A stretch of 64,000 nucleotides of DNA. Origin: Candidatus Zymogenaceae bacterium. GTDB taxonomy: Bacteria > Desulfobacterota > Zymogenia > Zymogenales > Zymogenaceae. The translations under genes and the position numbers were made by a program. Of the stretch, positions 17,364 through 25,778 are shown in pieces (the first letter of the stretch is position 1; each line of letters starts with the position of its first letter). The notes under the pieces were generated by a model that was given only the letters and a program-made list of their open reading frames with translations, was not told where the DNA came from and made no database searches. The DNA is taken from the NCBI GenBank assembly GCA_016933535.1, contig JAFGAS010000086.1, positions 186,001 through 250,000 on the forward strand. Direction: 5' to 3'.

Positions 17364-18299
17364 ATGGATATCGGCCTCAGAATGGATAATCGCCTTGTTA
17401 TGAAGGGGGTTCTTTCCATACTCTCCCTTCCCGGTCTCATCCAGACCATTGACACCAAGAAGAAGATTCAAATATACCTCAAGCCGGAAAGCAAGAGAAC
17501 CGGAAAGCTCTTTTTTTCCAACGGAAAGATCGTCCACGCCTCCGTCGGTGATACCGTCATGGGAAAGAAGGCATTCTTCAGAATGATGGGCTGGAAGGAT
17601 ATCCCCTTCGAGATGTTCGAGCTGCTGAAAGATGTTGAAGTCACCGAACAAAACATATCGATGGACACCATGGAGCTGATCATCGAGGGAACCCGCCAGG
17701 TTGACGAGATCATTCGCCTCGAAGACAGGCTCCCCGTCTATTACAAAATCAAGGGGGCCGATCCGGAAAATTTGATAATTACCGACGAAGAACAAAAGAC
17801 TCTCAAGCTTATTGAGCCCGGAGATTTCATACGGAACGTCCTGGACAAGAGCAGCGAAGATGACCTCACCATCTATAAAACTCTCGTCCACCTTTCAGAA
17901 ATAAACGCGATTTCGTTCCTTCGGATAAAGGTCCTCATCATCGACGACAACCAATTCTTTGCAGGCATCATCAACGATGTCATAGAAAAAATCTTCAAGA
18001 ACCTCTTTACCACCCTGGTCGTCGGCAGCGGGGAAAAAGGGATCGCCCTCATCGAAGGCCCCAATAAACCGGATATGGTCATCTCAGACCTGATCATGGA
18101 GGGTAAGGACGGTTTTGACGTGATCCATATCGCCAACAAGCACTCCATCCCGATCATGATCCTTACATCCGAACGCAGAAACAGGGATAGGATAATCGAA
18201 AGCGGGGCCATGTATATGCATAAATCGGTGCTGGGCACCGACGAATTCACCGGAATATTCAAGAAAGCGGTTTTTGATATTCTGACCTCCGACCATTGA
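17364..18299 (+). CDS. DUF4388 (PatA-like) domain fused to a response regulator receiver domain
   Basis: 311 residues. The N-terminal domain (about 10-120) has the DUF4388 pattern: GVLSILSLPGLIQTI, then TGKLFFSNGKIVHASVGD and GKKAFFRMMGW. A linker of about 65 residues follows. The C-terminal receiver (about 190-308) has the acidic pair in VLIIDDNQFF, phosphoacceptor Asp in MVISDLIMEGKDGFD, Thr in MILTSERR and Lys in MYMHKSV. There is no DNA-binding or enzymatic output. Such proteins are common in deltaproteobacteria, often in social or motility regulation. No kinase is adjacent except PhoR across the divergent region. ATG 17382 is an alternative start; neither has a clear ribosome site. Confidence 0.8.
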   Translation: MDIGLRMDNRLVMKGVLSILSLPGLIQTIDTKKKIQIYLKPESKRTGKLFFSNGKIVHASVGDTVMGKKAFFRMMGWKDIPFEMFELLKDVEVTEQNISMDTMELIIEGTRQVDEIIRLEDRLPVYYKIKGADPENLIITDEEQKTLKLIEPGDFIRNVLDKSSEDDLTIYKTLVHLSEINAISFLRIKVLIIDDNQFFAGIINDVIEKIFKNLFTTLVVGSGEKGIALIEGPNKPDMVISDLIMEGKDGFDVIHIANKHSIPIMILTSERRNRDRIIESGAMYMHKSVLGTDEFTGIFKKAVFDILTSDH

Positions 18300-18956
18300 G
18301 GCCGATACCCTCCCCGGCTATCTTCCCGACATCCACCGCGCAAATCGCCCGTCCGATTTACGTCCATTGCGCCGGATCGATCGTCTCCTAAGACATCGTC
18401 GAAGGCAATAGATCATCTTCTTCATTCGCACCCGCCCCAATTTCGCGAGCCGGCAGTACCGTTCCGGTCCGTAGAATCCCGCCGTACCTGTCCCCGCAAA
18501 TCGAAAACGGTGCTGATTCGTTTCTACGTCGGATATGGCTATTATCCCCGAAACCGCAAAATCGAAGATATCCACAGGGCGCTTGATCGCTCTATCTTGC
18601 TTTGAAGTATATCCGTTCTTCTTCACGCCCCAGTACCGTTGATAGCGAAGTCTTCCACTCACGTCGACGCGGCACGTTTTCCAAAACCGGAGATGAAAAG
18701 GGTATTTCAAGCACCCGTTCGCGCTATTGTATCTTCATACTCACATGATGACGTCGGCCTTAATAAAGGCCGTATATCAGTACAGAGGCACGAAAACGCA
18801 TATTAAGGCGTTTGTTTCTCTACAGCTATATAACAGCAGGCCTGACTTTGTGCTTTGGGCAACGAGTATTGTTTACTTTATCAGGTGGGGGAAAGTGTTC
18901 CTGGGAAGGACGAACGAGGTATAACAACCGAACCGTAGAGGGAGGGCGATCACCCT
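18300..18956. other. 657-base stretch without a convincing gene
   Basis: No protein family, tRNA or terminator could be seen on either strand. The longest frame (18318-18710, minus, 130 codons) is rich in Arg and Cys, has no ribosome site, and does not look like a protein. The region may be decayed sequence. Confidence 0.5.
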
Positions 18957-19247
18957 TCACCGATCGGCATCACCATCCACCCTCTTTTTCAATTCTCTTC
19001 CTACCTTGAAAAAGGGTAGTCTCTTCTCTTTAACCTGGATGGTATCACCCGTTTTAGGGTTTCTGCCGGTATACGGTTTATAGTGCTTGACCGTAAAACT
19101 CCCGAAACCACGGATTTCTATCTTATCGTTCTTTTTCAGCGTGTCGGTCATTTCATTAAAGACGTGATTGATTACTGATTCCGATTTCTTCTGGGTTAGA
19201 TTCATTTTCTTGGCGAGGACCTCAATCAGGTCTGACTTATTCATCAT
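18957..19247 (-). CDS. HU/IHF-family DNA-binding protein
   Basis: 96 residues, the family length. It starts MNKSDLIEVLAKKMNLTQKK and has the DNA-binding arm signature GFGSFTVKHYKPYTGRNPKTGD followed by VKEKRLPFFKVGRELKKRV. The IEIRGFGSF and GRNPKTGD residues and the PFFKVGRELKKRV ending look more like IHF than HU, but the subunit type cannot be decided from sequence reading alone. It bends DNA and helps to organise the nucleoid. AGGGGG lies 6 bases before the first of two ATGs. It lies downstream of tRNA-Arg on the same strand. Confidence 0.9.
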   Translation of the reverse strand: MMNKSDLIEVLAKKMNLTQKKSESVINHVFNEMTDTLKKNDKIEIRGFGSFTVKHYKPYTGRNPKTGDTIQVKEKRLPFFKVGRELKKRVDGDADR

Positions 19248-19258
19248 ATCGGCCCCCT

Positions 19259-19312
19259 AATGAAATAATCGAGACAATCAAGACAATAGAGATAATAGAA
19301 ATGATAGAATCA
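19259..19312. repeat. Six degenerate 9-bp tandem repeats
   Basis: Reading the plus strand: aatgaaata, atcgagaca, atcaagaca, atagagata, atagaaatg, atagaatca, each exactly 9 bases with a shared ATmrAgAya pattern. The array fills the gap between the tRNA-Arg gene and the ribosome site of the HU/IHF gene, in its leader or promoter region. Confidence 0.55.
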
Positions 19313-19315
19313 TTA

Positions 19316-19391
19316 TGGTGCCCCCGGCGCGAATCGAACGCGCGGCGCACGGATTAGGAATCCGTTGCTCTATCCCCTGAGCTACGGGGGC
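19316..19391 (-). tRNA. tRNA-Arg (anticodon CCU)
   Basis: 76 bases including encoded CCA. The cloverleaf is complete: acceptor GCCCCCG/CGGGGGC, D stem GCTC/GAGC, anticodon stem ACGGA/TCCGT with loop TTCCTAA, and T stem GCGCG/CGCGC with TTCGATT. The anticodon CCU reads AGG. Confidence 0.97.
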
Positions 19392-19405
19392 CTTGTACCC
19401 GTCGG

Positions 19406-19434
19406 TATTTAACAAACATAAAACAGGTAAGCAA
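19406..19434 (-). promoter_or_regulatory. Promoter for tRNA-Arg(CCU)
   Basis: Minus strand TTGCTT (19434-19429), 17 bases, TAAATA (19411-19406) with a TG one base before it, followed by a GC-rich stretch (CCGACGGG) up to the tRNA, as in stringently controlled promoters. Confidence 0.5.
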
Positions 19435-19636
19435 AAACAAAAGGGAAATTAACATCTTTTCCTATCTATGTCAAGAAGATATTTGGATTTTTGGCATCCT
19501 TGCACCCGATCGGCGTCCCTCGCAAAATCAGATAAACAAAAAAAGAAACCGATCTAATTCCATTCCCATGCTTTTTAACGTCGGCATCGTCGTTGACATG
19601 ATATCGACGTAATACCTGCTGCGTCGAAATAATTGT

Positions 19637-19665
19637 TTGAACTGCCTTCAGAAATATGATAAATT
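19637..19665 (+). promoter_or_regulatory. Possible promoter for the Tat-subunit/GMC oxidoreductase operon
   Basis: TTGAAC (19637-19642), 17 bases, TAAATT (19660-19665); about 45 bases of leader to the ATG at 19716. The -10 is weak. Confidence 0.35.
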
Positions 19666-19715
19666 TTCAGCATTTTAGTCCCCTTTTTCGTGGCACTATC
19701 ACCGGCGGAGGGTAT

Positions 19716-20237
19716 ATGAAGGATCGAATTCACCTCGAGTTCGCAACAGAGCGCAGGACATTCTTGAAACTCCTTGCGTCTTTTACCGTCACTGCCTGCA
19801 CCGGTTTGGCCGGATGCAGCCATGCCCCCGGGATTCCCTCGGGCCTGACATTCCTGGATGAGCAAACCTACCCGGTCATTAAGGCATTCGCTAACCGTAT
19901 TCTGCCCCCCGGTGGAGCTTTCCCCCAGGGTGCCGATGATATCGATGTCGTTGACTATTTCGACACCGTCGTAGCGGCTCAACCCCCTGAGATCCAGAAG
20001 GACATGAGAAGTGGGATCCTCCTCCTGGAATATCGGGCCCTCTTCTTTCGGTTGTCGTTTAAGCGATTTACCGAGATGCCCGCCGATTTGCAGGACAAGT
20101 ATCTGAAGAGCTGGGAGACGAGCTCCGTCGCGCTCTTTCGAGGAATATTCTGGGGATACAAGAAAATCTGTTGCCTCGGCTTTTTTTCCAACGAGAAGAT
20201 CCGGCCGCACATCGGCTACGACGGCCCGTGGATTTAG
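19716..20237 (+). CDS. Tat-type exported small subunit (gluconate 2-dehydrogenase subunit 3-like)
   Basis: The ATG at 19716 follows GGAGGG and gives 173 residues; an upstream in-frame ATG has no ribosome site. The N-terminus has a twin-arginine type motif (ERRTFLKLLASF) and a lipobox-like LAGC. The mature part (LTFLDEQTYPVIKAFANRILPPGG, then a DYFD segment) fits the small subunit that escorts FAD-dependent GMC dehydrogenases across the membrane. Its stop is 19 bases before the GMC gene, which lacks its own signal, so it likely provides the export signal for the pair. Confidence 0.75.
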   Translation: MKDRIHLEFATERRTFLKLLASFTVTACTGLAGCSHAPGIPSGLTFLDEQTYPVIKAFANRILPPGGAFPQGADDIDVVDYFDTVVAAQPPEIQKDMRSGILLLEYRALFFRLSFKRFTEMPADLQDKYLKSWETSSVALFRGIFWGYKKICCLGFFSNEKIRPHIGYDGPWI

Positions 20238-20256
20238 TCCGTACAAGGAGTAACCT

Positions 20257-21786
20257 ATGATCATCTATCCCGAAACGATAACGGGTTCACGAAACGTAAC
20301 GGCCGACGTCTGCATTATCGGCTCGGGTTCGGCCGGCTCCGTCATGGCCATGGAGATGGCCGAGGCAGGGCTCGACGTCGTCGTCCTCGAAGAGGGGGGG
20401 CACTATTCGGGCGCCGACCTCAACCAGGACGAGCGCGATATGCTTGCCGCTCTCTATCGTCAGCGATATACCAAGGACCTCAACATCGCCCTTACCCAGG
20501 CGGTGTGTCTTGGGGGCGGCCCGCTCATCAATATGGCCGACTGCGTCCGCACCCCCGATCCGGTTTTAGCTATGTGGGGAAAAAAATTCGGTATCCCCGA
20601 TATCTCACCCGATCGGATGCACCCTTATTTCGAAAAAGCGGAGGAGATCCTCAATGCTGCCGCAATCACCGACGATCAGCTCAATCCCAACAACCTCATG
20701 GTCAAGACCGGGGCCGAGAAGCTCGGTTATTCCGGCGAAAATTTCGTCAACAACCGGGTCGACTGTATCGGTTGCGGCTTCTGCCTGTTGGGCTGCACCT
20801 ACGGGCGAAAGCAGTCGACGATCCTCAACTACCTTCCGCGAGCACTGGAAGCCGGTGCGTCCATCTACGTATCCACGAGGGCCGACCGAATCGAACAGAA
20901 GGACGGCAGGGCATACCGCGTCGTCGCTACCGTGATCGACCCGAAGACGAAAAAGGAACGCGCACCCATTGAGGTAACGGCCTCGGTCATTATGCTTGCC
21001 GCAAATACCGTCAACACCCCCCAGATCCTCCAGGCCTCCGGAATTGCAGACGGCAGCGGCCTCGTCGGGAAAAACCTGCTCCTGCAGCCCCACACGATGG
21101 TCTCGGCATTTTTCGACGAAGACCTCAAGAGCTACCGCGGCATTCCCCAATCCTATGCATGCACCCGGTTTGAAGATGCCGATGAAGACCGGGGGCTTTC
21201 GGGATTCCGCATCGAGGGCGGCTTTACCCTGCCGGGGCAGGTTTCCACCATCATCCCCGGATTCGGCCCCGAACTCAAGGCCCTCATGACACGCTACAAC
21301 AAGATGGCCAACGTCATGGTACTGGTCTACGACGAACCTGCCGGGGAGGTTTCGGTCAACCGCCACGGGAGGCCCGTCATCACCTACTCGCTCTCAGAGC
21401 CGGTAAAGGCCCGCATGATCACGGCCATGAAGGAGGCGGCACGTATATTTTTTGCCGCAGGCGCAAAACAGGTGATGTTCACCTACGAAGTCCCCACGAT
21501 CATCGATGACGTATCCAAGATCTCAATCGTGGACGAACGGGGTATCCAGCCCAATACCCTTACCCTCATGTCCTTCCATATGCAGGGAACCTGCCGAATG
21601 GGCCCGAACCCCGCCTCGAGCGTGGTTAACCCCTATCTCGAAAGCCACGACGTCAAGAACCTCTTTATCGTGGATGCCTCGGTCACCCCCTCCACCGCCG
21701 CTTCACATAATATGCTGCCGATTATGGCTATGGCCCATCGGACGGCAGACTACATACTGACCAATCGGACGCGCTATTTCGGATAG
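20257..21786 (+). CDS. GMC-family FAD-dependent oxidoreductase with a four-cysteine insert
   Basis: 509 residues. The FAD-binding Rossmann motif is VCIIGSGSAGSVMAMEMAEAG near residues 18-38 with VVVLEEGG after it. The C-terminal GMC motif with the catalytic His/Asn region is HMQGTCRMG and VDASVTPSTAASHNMLPIMAMA. At about residues 170-180 it has CIGCGFCLLGC, a ferredoxin-like cysteine group, so an Fe-S cluster is plausible. It presumably oxidises an alcohol or sugar; the substrate is unknown. With the upstream exported subunit it resembles two-subunit periplasmic dehydrogenases, but no cytochrome subunit is visible. Confidence 0.85.
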   Translation: MIIYPETITGSRNVTADVCIIGSGSAGSVMAMEMAEAGLDVVVLEEGGHYSGADLNQDERDMLAALYRQRYTKDLNIALTQAVCLGGGPLINMADCVRTPDPVLAMWGKKFGIPDISPDRMHPYFEKAEEILNAAAITDDQLNPNNLMVKTGAEKLGYSGENFVNNRVDCIGCGFCLLGCTYGRKQSTILNYLPRALEAGASIYVSTRADRIEQKDGRAYRVVATVIDPKTKKERAPIEVTASVIMLAANTVNTPQILQASGIADGSGLVGKNLLLQPHTMVSAFFDEDLKSYRGIPQSYACTRFEDADEDRGLSGFRIEGGFTLPGQVSTIIPGFGPELKALMTRYNKMANVMVLVYDEPAGEVSVNRHGRPVITYSLSEPVKARMITAMKEAARIFFAAGAKQVMFTYEVPTIIDDVSKISIVDERGIQPNTLTLMSFHMQGTCRMGPNPASSVVNPYLESHDVKNLFIVDASVTPSTAASHNMLPIMAMAHRTADYILTNRTRYFG

Positions 21787-21799
21787 CCCCTCTATATGA

Positions 21800-21835
21800 A
21801 AGCGCCCCGGCCGTTAGCGGCCCGGGGCGCTTTTT
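21800..21835 (+). terminator. Intrinsic terminator after the GMC oxidoreductase gene
   Basis: AGCGCCCCGGGCC-type stem (21801-21830, about 12 bp, near perfect, GC-rich) followed by TTTTT. It sits between convergent genes. Confidence 0.9.
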
Positions 21836-21849
21836 CCTGTCATCTCCCG

Positions 21850-22419
21850 CTACGGGGCGGGCGTCTCTCCTTGAAGGATATCTATCATCTGTTCGGTGGT
21901 CACCACCTGAGAAAAGACCATTCCCTGAACCGCGCAGACCACGGCGTGGATAGTAGGCGCGGCCGTCTGGCCGATGTCGATGGCGGCCGTGGCGTCCCCC
22001 AGAAAGTGGACGGAGTAGCCCCGGGCATGGGCCTCCCGGGCGGTCGTGTCGCAGCACATAAACGACATCAGCCCGCCGATGATCACCCCATCTATCCCGC
22101 GCCTGGTAAGGATATCCTTCAGGTCGGTCCGGTAGAAGGAGCCTGGCCGCGTCTTGGTGACAACCGGCTCCCCCGGACCGGGATTAAATCCGTCGATAAA
22201 CTCTACCGTGTCGCTCCCCGCCCGAAACGTGGCGTCCTGCGGATTTTTGCTGATGTGCCTGACGTGTATAACGTCCACGGATCGCCTTCGCGCAACGTCC
22301 ATCAGCCTAAGGAGATTTTCGGCCAATTTCGGCCCTTCGGGAACCGTGAGGAAACCTCCCTCCCTGAAATATTCCTTCTGCATGTCGATAACGAGCAGGG
22401 CGTATCTATTACCTGTCAT
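21850..22419 (-). CDS. Isochorismatase-family cysteine hydrolase
   Basis: The start at 22419 follows GAGGTGG by 8 bases and gives 189 residues. The catalytic triad of the superfamily is seen: Asp in ALLVIDMQKEYF, Lys in VVTKTRPGSFY, and Cys in GLMSFMCCDTTAREAHARGY, preceded by the usual cis-peptide position. Members hydrolyse amides such as nicotinamide, ureidoacrylate or N-carbamoyl compounds; the substrate cannot be told here. It lies 24 bases after the adenine deaminase gene, so nucleobase or amide nitrogen salvage is a fair guess. Confidence 0.85.
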   Translation of the reverse strand: MTGNRYALLVIDMQKEYFREGGFLTVPEGPKLAENLLRLMDVARRRSVDVIHVRHISKNPQDATFRAGSDTVEFIDGFNPGPGEPVVTKTRPGSFYRTDLKDILTRRGIDGVIIGGLMSFMCCDTTAREAHARGYSVHFLGDATAAIDIGQTAAPTIHAVVCAVQGMVFSQVVTTEQMIDILQGETPAP

Positions 22420-22443
22420 AATTGTAGCCACCTCACGCATCTA

Positions 22444-24174
22444 TTACACATAAAGGGGCACAAAATCGAATTTCTCCACGTCCACCAACCCCCGATCGGT
22501 GATCTTGAGCTTCGGGATGACCGCCAGCGGCAGGAAAGACAGTGTCATGAATGGATTTTCGAGGACGCATCCGACGGCCGCGGCGGCCTTCATGTTCTTG
22601 TCCATCCGGGCGTCCACATCTTCCAGGGAAAGCTCGCTCATCAATCCCGCGATCGGCAGCGCCAGCTCCGAAATAACCGCTCCATCCTTAACCACCACCT
22701 GCCCTCCCCCCAGATCGATGATCCGACGCACCGCGGCAACGATATCCAGGTCGTTTGTCCCCACGACGGTGATATTGTGGGAGTCGTGCCCCACGGAAGA
22801 TCCGACCGCCCCGGCCTTCAACCCGAATCCCCTCACAAAGCCGACGGCCGTATTTCCCGTCCCCCGGTGCCGCTCAACCACAGCGATTTTAAGTATGTCT
22901 CGTCCCGTATCCGGAACGGCCGCACCGTTTTCACCTTTGAGCTCAAGCATAAGCTCATCGGTGAGAATCTGTCCGGGAATGACCCCGATAACGCGCGCCG
23001 CCCCCTCCCTGAACGGGACCCTCAGCGATTCCGTACCGAAGCCCGACACGTGCATCGGAACGCGCGGCATATCGGAGGTCCCGCTGTTCTCAAAGCACGC
23101 CCTCATATCCCGGGCGACGAGCCTCCCCTTTTTGAACACCATCCTGACGCCGAAATCAGAAATGTTCTCCACGACCGTTATATCGGCCTGCCTGCCCGGT
23201 GAAAGCGCCCCGAGGTGTGAAAAACCCGCCCGCATCGCCGGGACGATCGTGGCCATTCTGATCCCGGTTATCGGATCGATTCCGCGGGCCACCGCCCTTT
23301 TTAGAAAATAGTCGATGTGTCCTCTCCTGAGAAGGTCTCCGGGATGGATATCGTCGCCGACCAGCGTCGTAAACCAGAAGTTCTTCTCATTGACCAGGCC
23401 GATGAGCGTATCCAGATTATGGGCGTCGGTACCCTCCCGGATCATAATGAACATTCCCTGTCCGAGCTTTTCGGCGGCCTCGGCCTGTCTCGTACACTCA
23501 TGGTCGGAGCCGATCCCCGTCGAGAGATACGCCGTCAGGCCGCTGCCGGAGACGAGTGGGGCGTGTCCGTCGATAAGTTTCTTTCTTTTCCGCGTCATGA
23601 CGATCTTATCCAGGACGTCGTCTGCGCCGGCGATGACACCGGGAAAATTCATCACCTCGCCCAATCCGACGACCCAGTCTTCATCGATCAACTGTGAGAG
23701 GTCCTCGGCCAAAAGCGATGCACCGGATGTCTCAAGGCCGGTCGCGGGAACGCAGGACGGCAGCACGAAATAGACCTCAAGCGGTGTAAGAAGTGCGTCC
23801 CGGTGCATGGCAACGATCCCCGGCAGACCCATGACATTTGCGATTTCATGGGGATCGGCGATAACGGTCGTGGTTCCACGGGCGACCACCCCCCGCGCAA
23901 ATTGCGACGGTACCAGGCAGGAGCTCTCAATGTGTATGTGGCTTTCGATGAATCCGGGACAGAGGTACGCACCGGAGACATCAATGGTCTCGGCCCCCTC
24001 ATATGCGCCGATCCCCACGATGCGGCCCGAAGCGATCCCGATGTCCCCACTCTCCAACTCCCCGGTAAAGACATTGACGATCCGCCCCCCCGAAAGAACG
24101 GTATCGCACGGCCTGGTTCCCCGGGCCGCCTGGATGAGCGTTCTTAATTCTTTTTTTGATTTGTGATCGGTCAT
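22444..24174 (-). CDS. ade: Adenine deaminase
   Basis: 576 residues, the AdeC-type length. It converts adenine to hypoxanthine and ammonia. The amidohydrolase metal sites are clear: GFIESHIHIESSCLVPSQFA, TTTVIADPHEIANVMG, and the C-terminal LGGGQVVVKDGAVISELALPIAGLMS. Also seen are DGHAPLVSGSGLTAY and VGHDSHNITVVG. It overlaps the lipoprotein gene upstream by 4 bases and lies 24 bases before the isochorismatase-like gene. Confidence 0.95.
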   Translation of the reverse strand: MTDHKSKKELRTLIQAARGTRPCDTVLSGGRIVNVFTGELESGDIGIASGRIVGIGAYEGAETIDVSGAYLCPGFIESHIHIESSCLVPSQFARGVVARGTTTVIADPHEIANVMGLPGIVAMHRDALLTPLEVYFVLPSCVPATGLETSGASLLAEDLSQLIDEDWVVGLGEVMNFPGVIAGADDVLDKIVMTRKRKKLIDGHAPLVSGSGLTAYLSTGIGSDHECTRQAEAAEKLGQGMFIMIREGTDAHNLDTLIGLVNEKNFWFTTLVGDDIHPGDLLRRGHIDYFLKRAVARGIDPITGIRMATIVPAMRAGFSHLGALSPGRQADITVVENISDFGVRMVFKKGRLVARDMRACFENSGTSDMPRVPMHVSGFGTESLRVPFREGAARVIGVIPGQILTDELMLELKGENGAAVPDTGRDILKIAVVERHRGTGNTAVGFVRGFGLKAGAVGSSVGHDSHNITVVGTNDLDIVAAVRRIIDLGGGQVVVKDGAVISELALPIAGLMSELSLEDVDARMDKNMKAAAAVGCVLENPFMTLSFLPLAVIPKLKITDRGLVDVEKFDFVPLYV

Positions 24175-24833
24175 GGGAGGAAAAACAGTGGGTTTCTGAC
24201 CTTATTGTCTTTTCTTACCTCAAAATGGAGGTGGGGCCCGGTGGACTTTCCGGTGCTCCCTACCAGGCCGATCTTCTTTCCCTTTGCGACTTTGTCACCT
24301 ACTTTGACGGAAATAACCGAAAGGTGGCCGTAATAGGTCTCGTAGCCGTCGCTATGCCTGAGGACCACGAGATTCCCATACCCTCCCTTGCGGCCGGCCC
24401 ATTCCACCGTACCGTCCCTGCCGGCCAGCACCGGCGTTCCCGCATTAGCCGATATATCAAGCCCCGAATGCATTTGTCCCCACCTTACCCCGAAAAGGGA
24501 ATAGACGACCCCCTCGGTCGGCCATATAAACATCCCCTTGTGCGTGACTATATCCCCCGTGCCGTTGTCGTCTCCCTTATAGATATCCACTTCCAAAGAC
24601 TTATCAGCTCCCGGGATGAATATTTCCTGTCCGGCGTATATAAGGTTCTTGTCATAGATGTCGTTATACTCGGCTATCGTTTGCATGTCAACGCCGTAGG
24701 TCTTGGAGATCCTCCAGAGGGTCTGTCCCTTTTTCACCGTATGATAGACACCCCCGGTTGTCGTGGAGGTAACGCAGGCCGACAGCACAAAGAGCGCCGC
24801 CGCCGTCAACACGCATATGGCTATCTTTTTCAT
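24171..24833 (-). CDS. LysM and M23 peptidase lipoprotein (NlpD-like)
   Basis: Starting at KKIAICVLTAAALFVLSAC (ATG 24833) gives 220 residues and a clear lipobox LSAC. A LysM domain (about 30-78, YHTVKKGQTLWRISKTYGVD) binds peptidoglycan. The M23 peptidase domain (about 105-218) keeps the zinc ligands in GQMHSGLDISA and PHLHFEVRK and the HLSVISVKVGDKVAKG segment. With the active-site residues intact it could be a true endopeptidase. E. coli NlpD lacks them and only activates amidases. Its stop overlaps the start of ade. Confidence 0.88.
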   Translation of the reverse strand: MKKIAICVLTAAALFVLSACVTSTTTGGVYHTVKKGQTLWRISKTYGVDMQTIAEYNDIYDKNLIYAGQEIFIPGADKSLEVDIYKGDDNGTGDIVTHKGMFIWPTEGVVYSLFGVRWGQMHSGLDISANAGTPVLAGRDGTVEWAGRKGGYGNLVVLRHSDGYETYYGHLSVISVKVGDKVAKGKKIGLVGSTGKSTGPHLHFEVRKDNKVRNPLFFLP

Positions 24834-24913
24834 ACAATCCAATAACGGCAACCGATAGTTGACGCGGCCCCGGTCATCACGGCCGATGCCCTTCTCCGGT
24901 CGCCCGACAAAGG

Positions 24914-25543
24914 CTATCGCCGTGCCGCCAGTTTATCCCTCAGATGCCGGTAGACAAACCAGACAAAGGCGATCACCAGCACCGCGGCAACCGACAGCGA
25001 GACCGGTTCCGAATAGTGTTTTATCTTGTCCCAATGCTCACCCAACAGATACCCGGCATACACCAGGATAAAGTTCCACATCGACGCGCCGACGATCGTA
25101 TACAGACAAAACCGTTTGATATCCATCTTCCCGATTCCCGCGGGGATGGAGATGAGATGCCTGACGACAGGGATAAACCTGCTGATGAATATGGTATATT
25201 CACCCCTCTTTTCGAACCATCGTTCCGCTTTTTTGAGGTCTTCCACGTCCAACAATACGTATTTACCGTATTTGATGACGAACGCGTTGCCGCCGTACTT
25301 TCCCATATAGTAGGAAATTAGAGAACCGACGATACTGCCCAGGGAGCCGGCGATGATCACGGAGGTAAACGTAAAATCACCCCGCGAGATCAAAAAGCCC
25401 GCAAACGGCAGTATCAACTCCGACGGTATCGGGATTACCATGCTCTCCATGACCATCAGTAAGAAAACGCCGAGGTAACCGATTGCCGATATGACGTCAA
25501 TCGCAAAGACGGCCATCAGTTCCAGCAATGTATACAGGGTCAT
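24914..25543 (-). CDS. DedA-family membrane protein
   Basis: 209 residues. Seen: VMESMVIPIPSELILPFAGFL near residues 32-52, GSLISYYMGKYGG, and FISRFIPVVRHLISIPAGIGKMDIKRF, the conserved Arg/Pro re-entrant motif of DedA proteins, then two further membrane helices. Family members are involved in lipid carrier recycling and membrane homeostasis. It stands alone, 235 bases after pcm and 80 bases before the NlpD-like gene. Confidence 0.9.
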   Translation of the reverse strand: MTLYTLLELMAVFAIDVISAIGYLGVFLLMVMESMVIPIPSELILPFAGFLISRGDFTFTSVIIAGSLGSIVGSLISYYMGKYGGNAFVIKYGKYVLLDVEDLKKAERWFEKRGEYTIFISRFIPVVRHLISIPAGIGKMDIKRFCLYTIVGASMWNFILVYAGYLLGEHWDKIKHYSEPVSLSVAAVLVIAFVWFVYRHLRDKLAARR

Positions 25544-25778
25544 TAATTTACCTTTTTCATACTATGGTTGAAAGAATCGGAACCGTCCGGCCGCCCGGGT
25601 CGTGCGTCTCGGTCGTTTGAACGTTCGTGTCCATCGCAATGTGTTCGCAGTCTCCAGGAACCGCCCGCCCACGATTAATTCATCATATCACTATCCCGCC
25701 TCCATCGCGGGAGCGTTGATGACAAGGTACTCCCGTTCTATTCCGGCGCAATCAGGTTTCGGATCACCGGGTGTCCGT

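Noticed and set aside
18318-18710. 130-codon minus-strand frame in the gap before the HU/IHF gene
   Set aside because: Arg-rich composition, no start signal, no family resemblance.
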